A stretch of DNA of 64,000 bases from Shinisaurus crocodilurus (taxonomy: Eukaryota > Chordata > Lepidosauria > Squamata > Shinisauridae), in the NCBI GenBank assembly GCA_021292165.1, contig JAHFWL010001001.1, positions 1,658,182 through 1,722,181 of the forward strand, given 5' to 3'. The notes below the pieces were generated by a model that saw nothing but the letters and a program-made list of their open reading frames with translations, was not told the origin of the DNA and did no database searches. Within the stretch, counting starts at the first letter, position 1, and each line of letters opens with the position of its first letter. Below, piece by piece: positions 8,885-17,959 of the stretch. The position numbers and the translations under genes are program-made.

Positions 8885-9111
8885 CAAGGAGTATCCAGTG
8901 GTTCCCAGGAGCACAGTCAGGCAGAAAGTGGCCTCCAACCACAGCCCTTTCAGTGGAGAGGCCCGGACCCTGCCGGCCTCGTCTAACCTCGGATCTCAGT
9001 TCCAGTGTGAAAATGGTGTCTCCAGCACCTCCCAGGACCTGCTACCGCCGGCCAACCCATACCCCGTATCCCAGGACCATGGGCAGATTTTCCACTGCAC
9101 CAAGAGAAAAG
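8885..9111 (+). CDS. TBX5: TBX5 exon 8 (internal coding exon)
   Basis: TBX5 is a T-box transcription factor needed for heart and forelimb development; it acts in the nucleus with partners such as NKX2-5 and GATA4. This exon encodes 75 complete codons (about residues 253-327 by human numbering), beginning [20 protein letters not shown] and ending IFHCTKRK. It begins with the third base of a Ser codon (AG|C) and ends with the first base of a Glu codon (G|AG), the same phases and 227-nt length I recall for human exon 8. The region follows the DNA-binding T-box, which is encoded by upstream exons outside this window. Borders are TTTTCAG/ and /GTCAGA. Its end supplies KRK, the first part of the second nuclear localisation signal. 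Skipping it would shift the frame. No internal stop or frameshift is present. Confidence 0.97.
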
Positions 9112-9408
9112 GTCAGATGCTTTGAGCTCAGCTTTTTCTGCAGGACTTTTTTTGGGGGGGTGCGTGATAGATAGTCCTGGGCATTTCCTCATTTTGTTGA
9201 GAGCCCCTCCTCCCTTCACACATTAGAGCTTTTCTCCATGCACACAATGAAAGCACGGGTGGCAAGAAGAGGCAAGCTTAGGATGGCCACTGGCGCAGTT
9301 TCCCCCCCCCCCTCCAAAAAGAGGGTATGGGTTTGCATAAAAATTTGCATATGCTACTCTAGATGGGTAGATGCACATTTATAATTAGTGGCTGTCGTTT
9401 ATGTAGAG
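9112..9408. other. TBX5: Start of TBX5 intron 8 with donor site
   Basis: The donor is GTCAGA at 9112, a slightly weak match to GTRAGT because position +3 is C. The rest is unassigned, with a C-rich run at 9301-9313. Confidence 0.75.
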
Positions 9409-9530
9409 CAGTGTTCTCCAACCTTGGGTCCCCAGACGTTTTTGGCCTACAACTCCCAGCATGCCCCAGCTGGGGCATGCTGGGAGTTGTAGGCCAAAAA
9501 CATCTGGGGACCCAAGGTTGGAGAACACTG
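9409..9530. mobile_element. hAT palindrome family A, copy 2, perfect 8-bp target duplication
   Basis: 122 bp from CAGTGTTCTCCAACC to its complement, with a shorter centre than copy 1. Flanked by ATGTAGAG at 9401-9408 and 9531-9538. Confidence 0.93.
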
Positions 9531-9649
9531 ATGTAGAGATGCAATCCATCCCTCCCTTAGTGGGGAAGACTGTCTGGCTGACTAGCTGCGTGCCTGTTCC
9601 CTTTTGCTGTCCCTGTGTGGCTAACTGTTGAAGGGCAGCTCCAGCCAAG

Positions 9650-9890
9650 GCCCCGGCCTTGCTCTTGTCTTCTTAGGCTTCTTTATCTTTCAATCTGACA
9701 TGGACTGGACAGCCCTTCAAATAGAGGATGCCTTAAAAAAAAAAGAGAACTGTCCTTTAAAGGCAGGACTGTCCTCTGTGAAGAAGCACATGGACACCTG
9801 TCCTACTTTATAGGCAGGCCCCGCCCCCGTTAAAGGGAGGCTCCGCCCCATTATAGATAGGCTGCGCCTTTTTATCTGCAACATGTGTTC
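9650..9890. repeat. Repeat family H fragment ('tcctcttt' element)
   Basis: Shares phrases about 'gaggactgtcctctgtgaa' and 'ggactggacagcccttcaa' with 11547-11844, 19520-19740, 20085-20310 and 25680-25962. The family typically opens 'gggtggccatatgtcctc' and carries nested inverted 'tcctct/aggga' words. Family identity unknown to me. Confidence 0.5.
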
Positions 9891-9960
9891 AAGCATACTG
9901 GTATACACAGGGGAGGCTGGTGGTGACTTCTATGACAGTGGGGCTCCTTATCCGTTGCAG

Positions 9961-10034
9961 CTTTTCTTCTCCTTCTCCTTCTCCTTCTCCTTCTTCTTCT
10001 TCTTCTTCTTCTTCTTCTTCTTCTTCTTCTTCTT
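9961..10034. repeat. (TTC)n/(GAA)n microsatellite in intron 8
   Basis: Starts as TCTCCT/TCC variants, then becomes pure TTC units to a T run. It lies at the 3' end of the minus-strand L1 fragment and probably arose from its A-rich tail (inference). Confidence 0.95.
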
Positions 10035-10131
10035 TTTTAATACTTTATTTAATTTAAAAAAAAACAAAACAAAACTATAGCATACAATATAACGTACAGA
10101 AAAGGGGGGGGGGAAACAACCACATACCAAT

Positions 10132-10325
10132 ATAAGACAATGGAACCAACTACCTAGGGAAGTGGTGGGCTCTCCCACTCTGGAGGCATTCAAGGTGCAG
10201 CTGGTGGACGGCCATCTGTCGGGGATGCTTTGACCTGGATTCCTGCATTGAGCAGGGGGTTGGACTCAATGGCCTTATAGGCCCCCTTCCAACTCTACTT
10301 TTCTATGATTCTATGATTCTATAAG
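10132..10325 (+). mobile_element. CR1 LINE 3' end
   Basis: Runs 'acaatggaaccaactaccta', 'gtgggctctcccactctgga', 'gcattgagcagggggttgg' and ends with the typical CR1 tail TTCTATGATTCTATGATTCT. It matches 37960-38157 closely. It is inserted into the L1 fragment. Confidence 0.9.
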
Positions 10326-10359
10326 TGCACCCCCCCCCCCCACTGAGATCAACTAAGAT

Positions 10360-10507
10360 CAGGGCTTTTTTTCTGGTGGAACTCACCGGAACTGAGTTCC
10401 AGCACCTTTTCTTCTATTAATTGCATTACAATTTAATCGCCATCTACTCCCGAGGAAATGTAATCCAAGAGTTCCGGTACCCTTTTCTCCAGAAAAAAAA
10501 AGCACTG
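10360..10507. mobile_element. hAT foldback element with near-perfect 8-bp target duplication
   Basis: Starts CAGGGCTTTTTTTCTGG and ends CCAGAAAAAAAAAGCACTG, inverted. Inner arms around 'ggaactgagttcc' and 'gttccggtacc'. Flanks are ACTAAGAT (10352-10359) and ACTAGGAT (10508-10515), 7 of 8 identical. It interrupts the L1 fragment. Confidence 0.85.
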
Positions 10508-10842
10508 ACTAGGATACATAACTATTCAGTCTTCCAAAATTGCATTGAATCTTGTGAAGGTATACACCCTTTCCCTCTTACTAAAACAAAATCTATAAAT
10601 CCGCCCCAGAAATCTTTAAAATCATTCCGTTTCGATCATCCCTTTTTAACGGTGATACTACATGTTAATTTATCATTAATGGCGATGTCCCATACTTCTT
10701 TATGCAGCTGTTATCCTCAGCTTTCTAGGAGCTATCCATGGCACTCCATGGTGGTGAAGCTATTTTGGAGATGGAGTACAGAACCATGGATAGCTCCTAT
10801 AAAGCTCAGGATAAAAGCTGCAATGGATGAGGAGCCCCAAGT

Positions 10843-11169
10843 ACAGTTGTGTGTGTGTTTTCCAAGGTTCCCAATTATGTGGATTCCTACACATGGACCA
10901 CATTCAGCATTGGTGCATGGCCCCCTCAGTTGGCTGCTGGGGCTCCAGTGTCCTGGCCAGGCCCACCACTGATGCTTGCCTTGGGATGCCTAACTTGTCC
11001 CATTGCTTTCAGTGGGTCCAAAGCATGACTTAGCCTGGATTCCACCCAATGTTTTTTTCCCCCAGTGAAATCTTGCAGCCCTACCTAGGATGCAGTAGAG
11101 TTGTTAGCCTTTCTCTAAGGTGCCATAGGACACTTTTAAGATGCCCAACCATTTACATACGAGACACAG
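10843..11169. other. TBX5 intron 8, unassigned
   Basis: No repeat family recognised. The open frames crossing it run on from the foldback and have no recognisable protein features. Confidence 0.45.
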
Positions 11170-11250
11170 CATAATCCTATGCATGTTTACCAGAAAAGAA
11201 GTCCCACTGAATTCAGTGGGATTTACTCTCAAGGAAGTGTGCAGAGATTT
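11170..11250. mobile_element. Foldback element family I, copy 2
   Basis: 'cataatcctatgcatgttta' at the left, central inverted 'tcccactgaattcagtggga', then 'tttactctcaaggaagtgtg'. The right end is worn. Confidence 0.7.
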
Positions 11251-11546
11251 GAGGTTTACATAGCAAGAGACCTTTTGAAATTCTCTACGGCCCTACTTGT
11301 GGGCATTGGGGGCAGGGAGGGATACTTCACGGAATTTCTTCATGGGGGAGAAGAAATTCTCCAGCTGCTACTTGTGGGTAGGACACTCCATTAGCAGTGA
11401 CGTAGCACGGCTTCTTTCTTTTCTCCTAAGGTATTTTTTGTCTTGGTTTTGCTGCCGTTGTATGTGGCAGCAGCAGAAACTGTGTTGGCAGCTTGGCCAC
11501 CATTTTGCATCTTCCACGATGACCCAGACCAGGCGTCATTCTGGGG

Positions 11547-11844
11547 TAGGGTGGCCAGATGTCCTACTTTGCGGAGGGCAGGCTTCTATTGTGGAAAGCA
11601 GGCAGAGGATAGTCCTCTATTTGAAGATGTCCTCTATTTGATGGACTATCCAGTCCAAGCCTGGCTTACAGTCAAAGAACCCTAAGAAAGGGAGAGCCCG
11701 CAGGGGCCTTGACATTGCCCATCATGAGTTAGCACCTGGACAGCAGAGTGAGCGAGGCACCCAGGTCACCTTGTCAGTCTTTTCCACTCTGGCAAGATGT
11801 CTTGCATTTCTATTTAAAATTGTAGTTATTTCTAAATTTGCACC
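11547..11844. repeat. Repeat family H, copy 2
   Basis: Opens 'agggtggccagatgtccta' and carries 'gatagtcctctatttgaag', 'actatccagtccaagcc' and 'gcccatcatgagttagcacc', all shared with 25680-25962. No coding sequence. Confidence 0.6.
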
Positions 11845-12325
11845 TAAGAACATAAGAAGAAGCCCTGCTGGATCAGACCAAAGGTCTATCTAGTCCAGCA
11901 TTCTGTTCACACAGTGGCCAACCAGCTGCCCACAGGATCCACAAGCAGCACATGAGTGCAACAGCACCTGCCCATGATCCCCAGCAACTGGTGTAGATAG
12001 ACACACTGCCTCTGATACTGGAGGTAATAGCCATCAGGACTAGTAGCCATGGGATAGCTTTCTCCTCCATGAATTTGTCCCATCCCCCTTTAAAGCCCTC
12101 CAAATCGGTGTCCATCACCACAGTCTTGTGGAAGTGAATTCCATAGTTTAGCTATGAGCTGTGTGAAGAAGCCCTTCCTGTGATCTGTCCTGAATCTCCC
12201 ACCAGTCAGCTTCATGGGATGACCCCATCGGGTTCTTGTATTGTGGGAGAGGGAGGGAAACATTTCCCGACCTACTTTCTTCACTCCATGCATGCTTCCT
12301 GGCCAAGTCTGAAATAGCAACATCC
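11845..12325 (-). mobile_element. CR1-like LINE 3' region (TTCTTATG-tail type), longest copy
   Basis: The plus strand begins 'aagaacataagaagaagccc' and 'tgctggatcagaccaaaggt' (the reversed tail), then 'cagcaactggtgtagataga', 'ccatcaggactagtagccat' and 'cctgaatctcccaccagtca', which I take for the end of the LINE reverse-transcriptase frame plus its 3' untranslated region. No intact frame. Confidence 0.7.
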
Positions 12326-12337
12326 TGCTTATTTCTC

Positions 12338-12495
12338 TAAGAACATAACGTCAGAGGAGCCCTGCTGGATCAGACCAAGGGTCCATCTAGTCCAGCATTC
12401 TGTTCACACAGCGGCCAACCATCTGCTCACACAGGAAACCCACAAGCAGGACAGGAGTGCAACAGCACCCTCCTAATGTCCCCCAGCAACTGGTG
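12338..12495 (-). mobile_element. CR1-like LINE 3' end, second copy
   Basis: Same family as the preceding element: 'aagaacataacgtcagagga', 'tgctggatcagaccaagggt', 'gttcacacagcggccaacca', to 'ccccagcaactggtgt'. Same orientation, separated by 12 bp. Confidence 0.8.
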
Positions 12496-12499
12496 TGCC

Positions 12500-12606
12500 T
12501 CTGCATACACATTAACATATGCACATGTGATGCAAATTGGCGTCCTCCTTTTTAGCGATGGAATTCCTCTTTTCTGGCAAAGTGTAAGTGGTCACCCCGT
12601 TGTGAA
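12500..12606. repeat. Repeat family H fragment
   Basis: 'cacattaacatatgcacatg', 'gcgtcctcctttttagcgat', 'aagtgtaagtggtcacccc'. This half matches 14490-14640 and 25870-25960. Confidence 0.5.
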
Positions 12607-12609
12607 GCA

Positions 12610-12622
12610 TTGTGTGTGTAGG

Positions 12623-12652
<30 letters not shown>
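12610..12652. repeat. (TG)n microsatellite
   Basis: TG units with one early interruption (GTAGGG). Confidence 0.95.
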
Positions 12653-12655
<3 letters not shown>

Positions 12656-13544
12656 GAGTGGTAGAGAATATTCAGGGAAAACTCTTGCAAGGTGGCCTTC
12701 TTTTTCTGGGGCTTGTGGGGAGAAAAAAAAAGAAAAATCCTGAGAAAAGTTCTCAGGAAAAGAAAAAGCCCTCCGAGAAATTTCAACTCAGTTCTAAACT
12801 AAGGAGGACGAGAGAGAATTTATGTTTGCAACAGAAACAGAATGTGTAAGTTCAACAACTCGGCCCTCCAGGGCTTCACTTCTCCAGTTTGCGCCCTCAT
12901 TCATTCCCAGTTCTCTCCCCCTCTACTTCTGTTCCCCGGGCTGGTCTCCAGCAGATGGGGTTCTGTATCGGCCACCATTCCAACCATTTCAGTCCGCATT
13001 ACCAAGGGCTGCATAGATGAAACACAGAGAGGTGTCCAGAGAGTTCCATAGAAGCTGAATCCACATGCAGGAAGATAACTGGTGCCTGGGATAAAGATAG
13101 CTTATCAGGCCGGGAGGCCTCTAGAAAGGATTGAGGATTAATTCCAATGCTTAAATAGCTAATGCAAGGTTATTTGGAGGGGTGAAATTTACTGCCATTT
13201 CGAGAGAGACTACGCAGGCAGGCCCGTCAAGCCATTTGGCTACATGGCTGGGCAGAACAGGGATGCCGGAGCTGAACCAAAATGAAGTTTGGAAATTTGG
13301 TGATTCCCCCACACACACACTTCTTGAAACTTTCCTGTTTAAATTTTATTTGAATGGATAGGTAAAAAATAAATAAACAAAAGACAACTTAAATCTGAAA
13401 TGTCATTGGTAATCAGTTCAAAGCCAATATGGTTAGGTGTGTATTTGACAAGGGTAATATTATTTCTTCTTCTTTTCTGAAAACCATAAATCTAGCAGTA
13501 TTCATCACTGCCCCCCCAAAAGGAGAAGAATAATTGCATGTTTG
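12653..13544. other. TBX5 intron 8, unassigned
   Basis: No repeat recognised. An A-rich stretch at 12720-12775, then mixed sequence. No coding signal. It could include regulatory DNA, but nothing specific can be pointed to. Confidence 0.5.
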
Positions 13545-13955
13545 TTACTTAGACTGAAAGACTGCCTTCTCCCATACAAGCTTGCCAGGGTATTAAGAGC
13601 TTTGGGAGAGGCCCTTCTTTCGGCACTGTCACCATCAAAGGCATGGTTGGTGGGGACATGAGAGAAGGGCCTTCTCGGTGGCTGCTCCCAATCTGCCGAG
13701 GGAGGCTACGTTGTTTCTTTCTTTGTTTTCCTTCTGCCGACAGGCAAAGACGTTTTTATTCCAGCAAGCTTTTGGAAAGAAAGCCGGTCTGTCGGGATAT
13801 AGGTGCTGCTTTTATTGTTGTGATTTTAATGCATCTGTTCTATGGTTGCTTTGGTGACTTTTGTTTTTTTTAAGTTGCAGTTTTTATTATTGTCAGCCAC
13901 GTTGAGCACTTTTGTAGAAAGGTGGGGTATGACTCAAATAAATAAATAAGTCTGA
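13545..13955 (+). mobile_element. L2-like LINE 3' end, copy 1
   Basis: The worn reverse-transcriptase C-terminus ('gagaagggccttctcggtgg', 'gctgctcccaatctgccga') is followed by a 3' untranslated part and 'ggtggggtatgactcaaata' with an AAATAAATAA tail. It is related to 41855-42225 and 45712-46575. Confidence 0.75.
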
Positions 13956-14317
13956 TTATCTCCCACCCACCACCCACCTCCAAGTTAATTTCAGTTCTAG
14001 TCTGGAGGCACAATTTAGTCTTGTTGTGCTGGATTGGATATGTCCACATGCCTGTTACAGTTGCTGTGTTGGGGCCAACGTCAGCGGAGGGGCCATAACT
14101 CAGCGGTATTGCTCATGGTTTGCAAGGAGAAGGTCCCAGCAGCTTCCTAGTAATTCCTAAGCACCACCAGTCAGCCGGAGACCCAGTCCTCCTGTTACTT
14201 TTTTTATACATATAGTCAATGATTTTTACCATATCAGCTTTGCAGGCCGAACATGATGCTGGAACACAGCTTCACATACGGAGGGTGCATACTTATGTTA
14301 GCAGAGAGGTAGGTAAC
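13956..14317. other. Intron 8, mostly unassigned, with a tRNA-Ala SINE scrap
   Basis: Around 14096-14160 there are 'taactcagcggtattgctca' and 'aaggtcccagcagcttccta', remnants of the tRNA-Ala SINE. The rest is unassigned. Confidence 0.45.
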
Positions 14318-14408
14318 CTGCAGCCTTCCAGATGTTGTTGGACTACAGTTCCCATCATCCACAACCATTTGCCGTGCTGCCTGGGGCTGATGGGAGCTGG
14401 GAACCCAG
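14318..14408. mobile_element. hAT-type hairpin (variant of the P hairpin)
   Basis: Inverted arms 'ccttccagatgttgttggac' / 'tgatgggagctggg' around 'tgccgtgctgcctggggct'. Same class as the hairpins at 2097-2180, 25065-25160 and 32125-32225. Confidence 0.65.
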
Positions 14409-14489
14409 TAACATCGGCGGACCTGCAAGTTCCATTCTCTTGCGTTAGTAGAATAAAGAGATTTCTATCTAAATGATAGTGATTATTTT

Positions 14490-14640
14490 TAGATTTGGGT
14501 CTACCCTAATACATTAGTATATGTACATTTAATGCAAACCTGTGTCCTCATTTTGACCTCTGTTTTCGGCGATGCATTTTGTGATGTTCATTCTAGGCTG
14601 TGAGCGGCGCCGGGAGGGGTAGATTTTGTGTATTTGTGGA
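14490..14640. repeat. Repeat family H fragment
   Basis: 'tacattagtatatgtacatt', 'ctcattttgacctctgtttt' and 'gcgatgcattttgtgatgtt', as at 12500-12606. Confidence 0.45.
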
Positions 14641-14669
14641 TGAACACTTTTCAAATTAGGTAGTATTGT

Positions 14670-15345
14670 TTTTGTGAAGGATCAACACCTGGATCCTTTG
14701 CGTGAGTTCGGCGCTTAACGAGTTAACCGGCACTGAGTTACAGCCCGTACAAGCACAGGAGACCGCCTAGGAGGTTCGCACACACAAGAGGAAACTAGAG
14801 CCCTTTAAATGACCAAATAAGGCTTTTATTTGTTTACACAAGATACGGAGCGGAACCAACAGCTTTCTAGGAATACTACAATGTCAACACAACCTCAGTT
14901 GACCTCTGCGTTTATCAATGAAACAGGCTCCCAGGCTAGCGCATTGGGATTAGTCAGTTACTCAGACCAAAGACGTTACGCTAGTCAATGTCAGCCTGGC
15001 TCCGGGTCGGCCGATCCGGGGATGGGAATAGCTTACTCCAGCTGCCACTTGGAGGCTGAATCTGGTTCCGAAGCACCCTGGGTTCCCAACAACCCTTTAC
15101 CGGAAGGGAGAGGGGTTTTCTACCCCTGAGTTCCCGCTCTCCCCACCCCCCCAGGTCAGGTGGGGGCTTATGCCTGCCCCTTCGTATCAGGTGGGCTTAT
15201 TCCTGCCCGGGATGAAGGTGACGTACTGGGTGCTTTACAGCTCTTTGAGACTGCCCTGATAGTTTGATGGTTCTTGATGGTCCTTCCTTGGGTTTGTGGA
15301 ATTCCACGGAGACTCTCCATTGTTGGGGATGCCGGTCTGTCTGGC
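14670..15345 (-). mobile_element. Probable solitary LTR of a retroelement
   Basis: The minus strand carries an AAATAAAAGCC polyadenylation signal (complement of 14817-14827) in an LTR-like setting, with GC-rich sequence on both sides. No protein-coding part, primer binding site or second LTR is seen. It has the same character as 53590-54170. Class (Ty3/gypsy or endogenous retrovirus) undecided. The 99-codon plus-strand frame at 14830-15129 is not supported. Confidence 0.45.
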
Positions 15346-15397
15346 TGCTTCCCCTGTGACCTCATCCCCCCTCCTCGCCCCCTTCCCTTGGGCGGAG

Positions 15398-15400
<3 letters not shown>

Positions 15401-15431
<31 letters not shown>
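15401..15431. repeat. (TG)n microsatellite
   Basis: About 15 TG units. Confidence 0.95.
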
Positions 15432-15433
<2 letters not shown>

Positions 15434-15509
15434 CTCGTGTCAGGCTTTCTCCACAGTTTTTAAATGATGTCTTTGGTGGCATTTCTTTTAATTCGTATTA
15501 TTGTGCAGG

Positions 15510-15660
15510 TTGCGGTTTAGGGTGCGCCCCCGTGAGACGGAAGCTTCCGAACTCAGAGGCTTCCGCATATCCAGTGCCCTGCCGGGCTGAAGCCGGCAGG
15601 GCAGCCAGGAAGAGAGGCGGAGGTGATCTTCGTCTCCCCACCTTCTGATGGTTGCGTTTT
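15510..15660. mobile_element. Family E fragment
   Basis: 'ggtttagggtgcgcccccg', 'cgaactcagaggcttccgca' and 'agaggcggaggtgatctt' resemble the start of 42600-43060. Confidence 0.45.
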
Positions 15661-15667
15661 ACGCTGA

Positions 15668-15988
15668 CGTCTGAACAACCCTGAACAGCCCTATCTCGTC
15701 TGATCTCGGAAGCTAAGCAGGGTCGGGCCTGGTTAGTACTTGGATGGGCGACCGCCTCGGAACACCAGGTGCTGCAGGGGAGGGACCAGAGCTCAGTGTG
15801 AGAGAGCACCTGCTTTGCATGCATTGCAGAAGGTCCCAGGTTCAATCCCCGGCGTCTCCAGGTAGGACTTGGAAAGAATCCTGCCTGAAACCCTGGATTG
15901 CCGCTGCTGCCAGTCAGTGTCGACAATACTGGGCTAGATGGACCCAAGGGTTTGACTCAGGGTAAGGCAGCTTCCTATGTTCCTATGC
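15668..15988 (+). mobile_element. Composite SINE: 5S rRNA head joined to a tRNA-Ala SINE
   Basis: 15668-15777 matches 5S rRNA nearly throughout: 'ctcgtctgatctcggaagct', 'aagcagggtcgggcctggtt', 'agtacttggatgggcgacc'. The internal promoter A box and intermediate element are intact and the C box has an A-to-C change. At 15781 it passes straight into the tRNA-Ala SINE: 'agctcagtgtgagagagcac', 'gctttgcatgcattgcagaa', 'aggttcaatccccggcgtct', then the body and the CR1-like tail TTCCTATGTTCCTATG. A functional 5S gene is unlikely because the 5' end and terminator are wrong. Chimeras of 5S and tRNA SINEs are known (AmnSINE1; 5S-Sauria in Anolis). Whether this exact fusion is described I cannot tell. 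Confidence 0.85.
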
Positions 15989-16029
15989 TTCCTACACTAG
16001 ACAAGCTTCTTTGCCTGTCTAGCGAGGAT

Positions 16030-16305
16030 ACTTCAGAGGGAAGGAAGCTGGAAGAGGTTCAGGAGAGCTCATATCCTGGCCCCTCTGGTCTCGTCCCTTC
16101 CCTGTCTACCAGAACACCCCCTTTTCCCCCTCTCCGAGATCATTTTTCCGACCCATCGGAGGCTGGCCAGCGCAGTTCTTTCCATGCTGGCTGCAAGGGG
16201 GAAGGGGAGGGAGTTTGGATCTCCAACTCCCCCTTCTGAGGTCAGAGCGCTGTCCCCTGACCTTGGGGGGGGCATCCCCACTATCCCATGGCCCCTTAGG
16301 CAATG
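16030..16305. mobile_element. Family E fragment
   Basis: 'cccctctccgagatcatttt', 'gttctttccatgctggctgc', then 'atggccccttaggcaatgtc' parallel 42850-43045. Open frames on both strands are GC-driven. Confidence 0.5.
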
Positions 16306-16554
16306 TCTATTTATCTATTTATTTATTTATTATATTTATACCCCGCCTTTTTCCCTGCAAGGAACTCAAGGCGGCTTACATAGTCCTCCTCCTCCTCTCC
16401 ATGTTATCCTCACAACAACCCTGTGAGGTAGGCTATGCTGAGAGGCAGTGACTGACCCAAAGTCACCCAGTGAGTTTCATGGCCGAGCGGGGACTAGAAC
16501 CCGGATCTCCGGGGTCCCAGTCCAACACTCTCACCACTACGCCGCACTGGCTCT
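16306..16554 (-). mobile_element. Sauria-type tRNA SINE, copy 2
   Basis: Complete minus-strand copy: the head's complement 'gtagtggtgagagtgttgga', body 'cctcacagggttgttgtgag', and an (ATAA)n tail at the left side. Confidence 0.93.
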
Positions 16555-16583
16555 ATCTATCTATCTATCTATCTATCTATTTA
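16551..16583. repeat. (CTAT)n microsatellite
   Basis: About seven CTAT units directly beside the SINE head. Confidence 0.9.
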
Positions 16584-16589
16584 TTTTTA

Positions 16590-16880
16590 CAAGAAAAACA
16601 GGATAAAAACAATCTTAAAACCAAAAGCATCATTAAAAAAGAAATATAAATACAGTATAATACAATGAAAGAAAGCAGCCAGATGAATCAGACCGGAGGT
16701 ACAGCAGTGATAATAAAAATGGGAATAAAAATCTAACCATTAAAATATTGGGTAAATAAAAAGGTCTTAACCTGGCGCCTGAAGGAATAAAGAGTAGGCG
16801 CCAGGTGCACCTCCTTGGGGAGTTGATTCTGGAGATGGGGTGCCGCAACTGAGAAGGCCCTTCCCCTTCTCAGGAGCCAT
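16590..16880 (-). mobile_element. L2-like LINE 3' end, copy 2
   Basis: The minus strand reads a short reverse-transcriptase tail (residue pattern R-A-F-S-V-A-A-P, then L-P-K-E-V near 16800-16870), then an A/T-rich 3' untranslated region. Confidence 0.7.
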
Positions 16881-16883
16881 AGG

Positions 16884-17096
16884 CAGGGGAGGCTGGTGAC
16901 TCCTGTGTCCGTGGGGCTCCTTATCCATTGCATCTTTTTGTTTGAGCTTTGTAGGAGCTGTCCACGGTGCTGTACTTGCTCCCCACAATAGGTTCACCAC
17001 CACAGGAGCACCATGGACAGCTCCTATAAAGCTCAAACAAAAAGATGCAATGGATAAGGAACCCCACTGACATAGGAGAGTCACCAGCCTCTCCTG
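16884..17096. mobile_element. Foldback family C, copy 2, intact
   Basis: 213 bp from CAGGGGAGGCTGGTGACTCC to its near-complement, with arms of about 95 bp ('tttgtaggagctgtccacgg' and the matching right arm) around a short centre. CAG...CTG ends suggest hAT; the expected 8-bp duplication is not visible here. Confidence 0.85.
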
Positions 17097-17462
17097 AGAT
17101 ACCCCCAGAATAATTTGCATTACAAGCAAAGTAATGTTCACAACAAGATATTGCTGCTGGAAAAATCCATTTTCCCATTAGTTAACTGTGAGTCACCTAC
17201 AGCACTGGCCCTAGGGTTGCTTCCTTATATTGATTTGGGGGGGGGTGTCCCTCCTCCTCCCTGCTGTTATATTAATCATGGATTTCTGTCTTGCGTGCAT
17301 AAGTTGTTTTGAGACTGCTTTTTGCAGTGGGAAGCAACACATACACTTAAGTGATGATGAGGCACATGTGGCCACCCTATGAATAAAGCTTTGAAGATTA
17401 GGGGTTAATTTTAGCCTAGTAAATGCCAGCTTTCACCATGTAGGGGTGCAATCATATAAATG
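17097..17462. other. TBX5 intron 8, unassigned
   Basis: No recognised repeat. A G run lies at 17237-17246. Confidence 0.5.
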
Positions 17463-17705
17463 AGAGCCAGTGTGGCGTAGTGGTGAGAGTGTTGGACTGG
17501 GACTCGGGAGATCCGGGTTCTATTCCCCGCTCGGCCTTGAAACTCACTGGGTGACTTTGGGCCAGTCACGGACCCTCAGCCTCACCTACCTCACAGGGTT
17601 GTTGTGAGGATAAAATGGAGAGGAGGAGGATTATGTAAGCTGCCTTGGGTTCCTTGCAGGAAAAAAGGCAGAGTATAAATATAATAAATAAAATAAATAA
17701 TAAAT
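17463..17705 (+). mobile_element. Sauria-type tRNA SINE, copy 3, intact
   Basis: Head 'gagccagtgtggcgtagtgg' with A box and 'gatccgggttctattcccc' (B box), body 'actttgggccagtcacg', 'cctcacagggttgttgtgag', 'gccttgggttccttgcagga', tail 'gtataaatataataaat'. This is the best full-length copy in the window. Confidence 0.95.
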
Positions 17706-17724
17706 AGTATTTGCCGTACAGAAC

Positions 17725-17759
17725 TGGTAAAGTCACCTCACTTTGTAGTGACTTTACCC
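17725..17759. repeat. Small hairpin, 12-bp arms
   Basis: GGTAAAGTCAC at the left pairs with GTGACTTTACC at the right around 'ctcactttgta'. Confidence 0.8.
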
Positions 17760-17959
17760 TATCTTGATCCCGCCTGAATAGCTTTTGGTATTTGGGAATT
17801 AGATTTGGAATTGAGAAGGCTTGTTTCCCACCCCCACTTTCTAGATTTCTTTTTTTAAGGAGGGTAGGATACTAGATTATATTTTAGAACCTGTGCTCTT
17901 TAGAGAGAAAAGCCTCCAGAATTAAAATCACTGCTTCATAGGTCACTTTGCAAAGCCTC

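Larger units (their letters stand above)
9964..10711 (-). mobile_element. L1-like LINE fragment, 5'-truncated, itself invaded twice
   Basis: The minus strand at 10600-10711 encodes a worn piece of the L1 ORF2 C-terminus (residue pattern W-D-I-A-I-N-D-K, as in the better copy at 55841-56174). The 3' tail has become a (GAA)n tract at the left end. The words TGCAGCTTTT and TGCAGCTGTT at the two ends look like its target duplication. CR1 and hAT insertions lie inside it. Confidence 0.7.
9908..10842. mobile_element. Foldback family C, copy 1, split by an L1 insertion
   Basis: The left arm (9908-9963: caggggaggctggtg, then 'gtggggctccttatcc' and 'ttgcagctttt') and the right part (10712-10842, with complementary arms 'ctaggagctatccatggc' and 'gccatggatag'-like words, then 'gctgcaatggatgagga') match the intact copy at 16884-17096. 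Everything from 9964 to 10711 came in later. The far right end is lost. Confidence 0.8.

Noticed and set aside
14830..15129. 99-codon frame as a small secreted or regulatory protein
   Set aside because: It lies in a probable LTR, lacks a signal peptide or domain, and has no splice or promoter context.
15668..15777. Functional 5S rRNA gene
   Set aside because: The 5' end does not match, the C box is altered, no T-run terminator follows, and it continues into a SINE.
15781..15860. Functional tRNA-Ala gene (also at 6440, 7040, 19380)
   Set aside because: No intact acceptor stem or cloverleaf; all copies continue into a SINE body.
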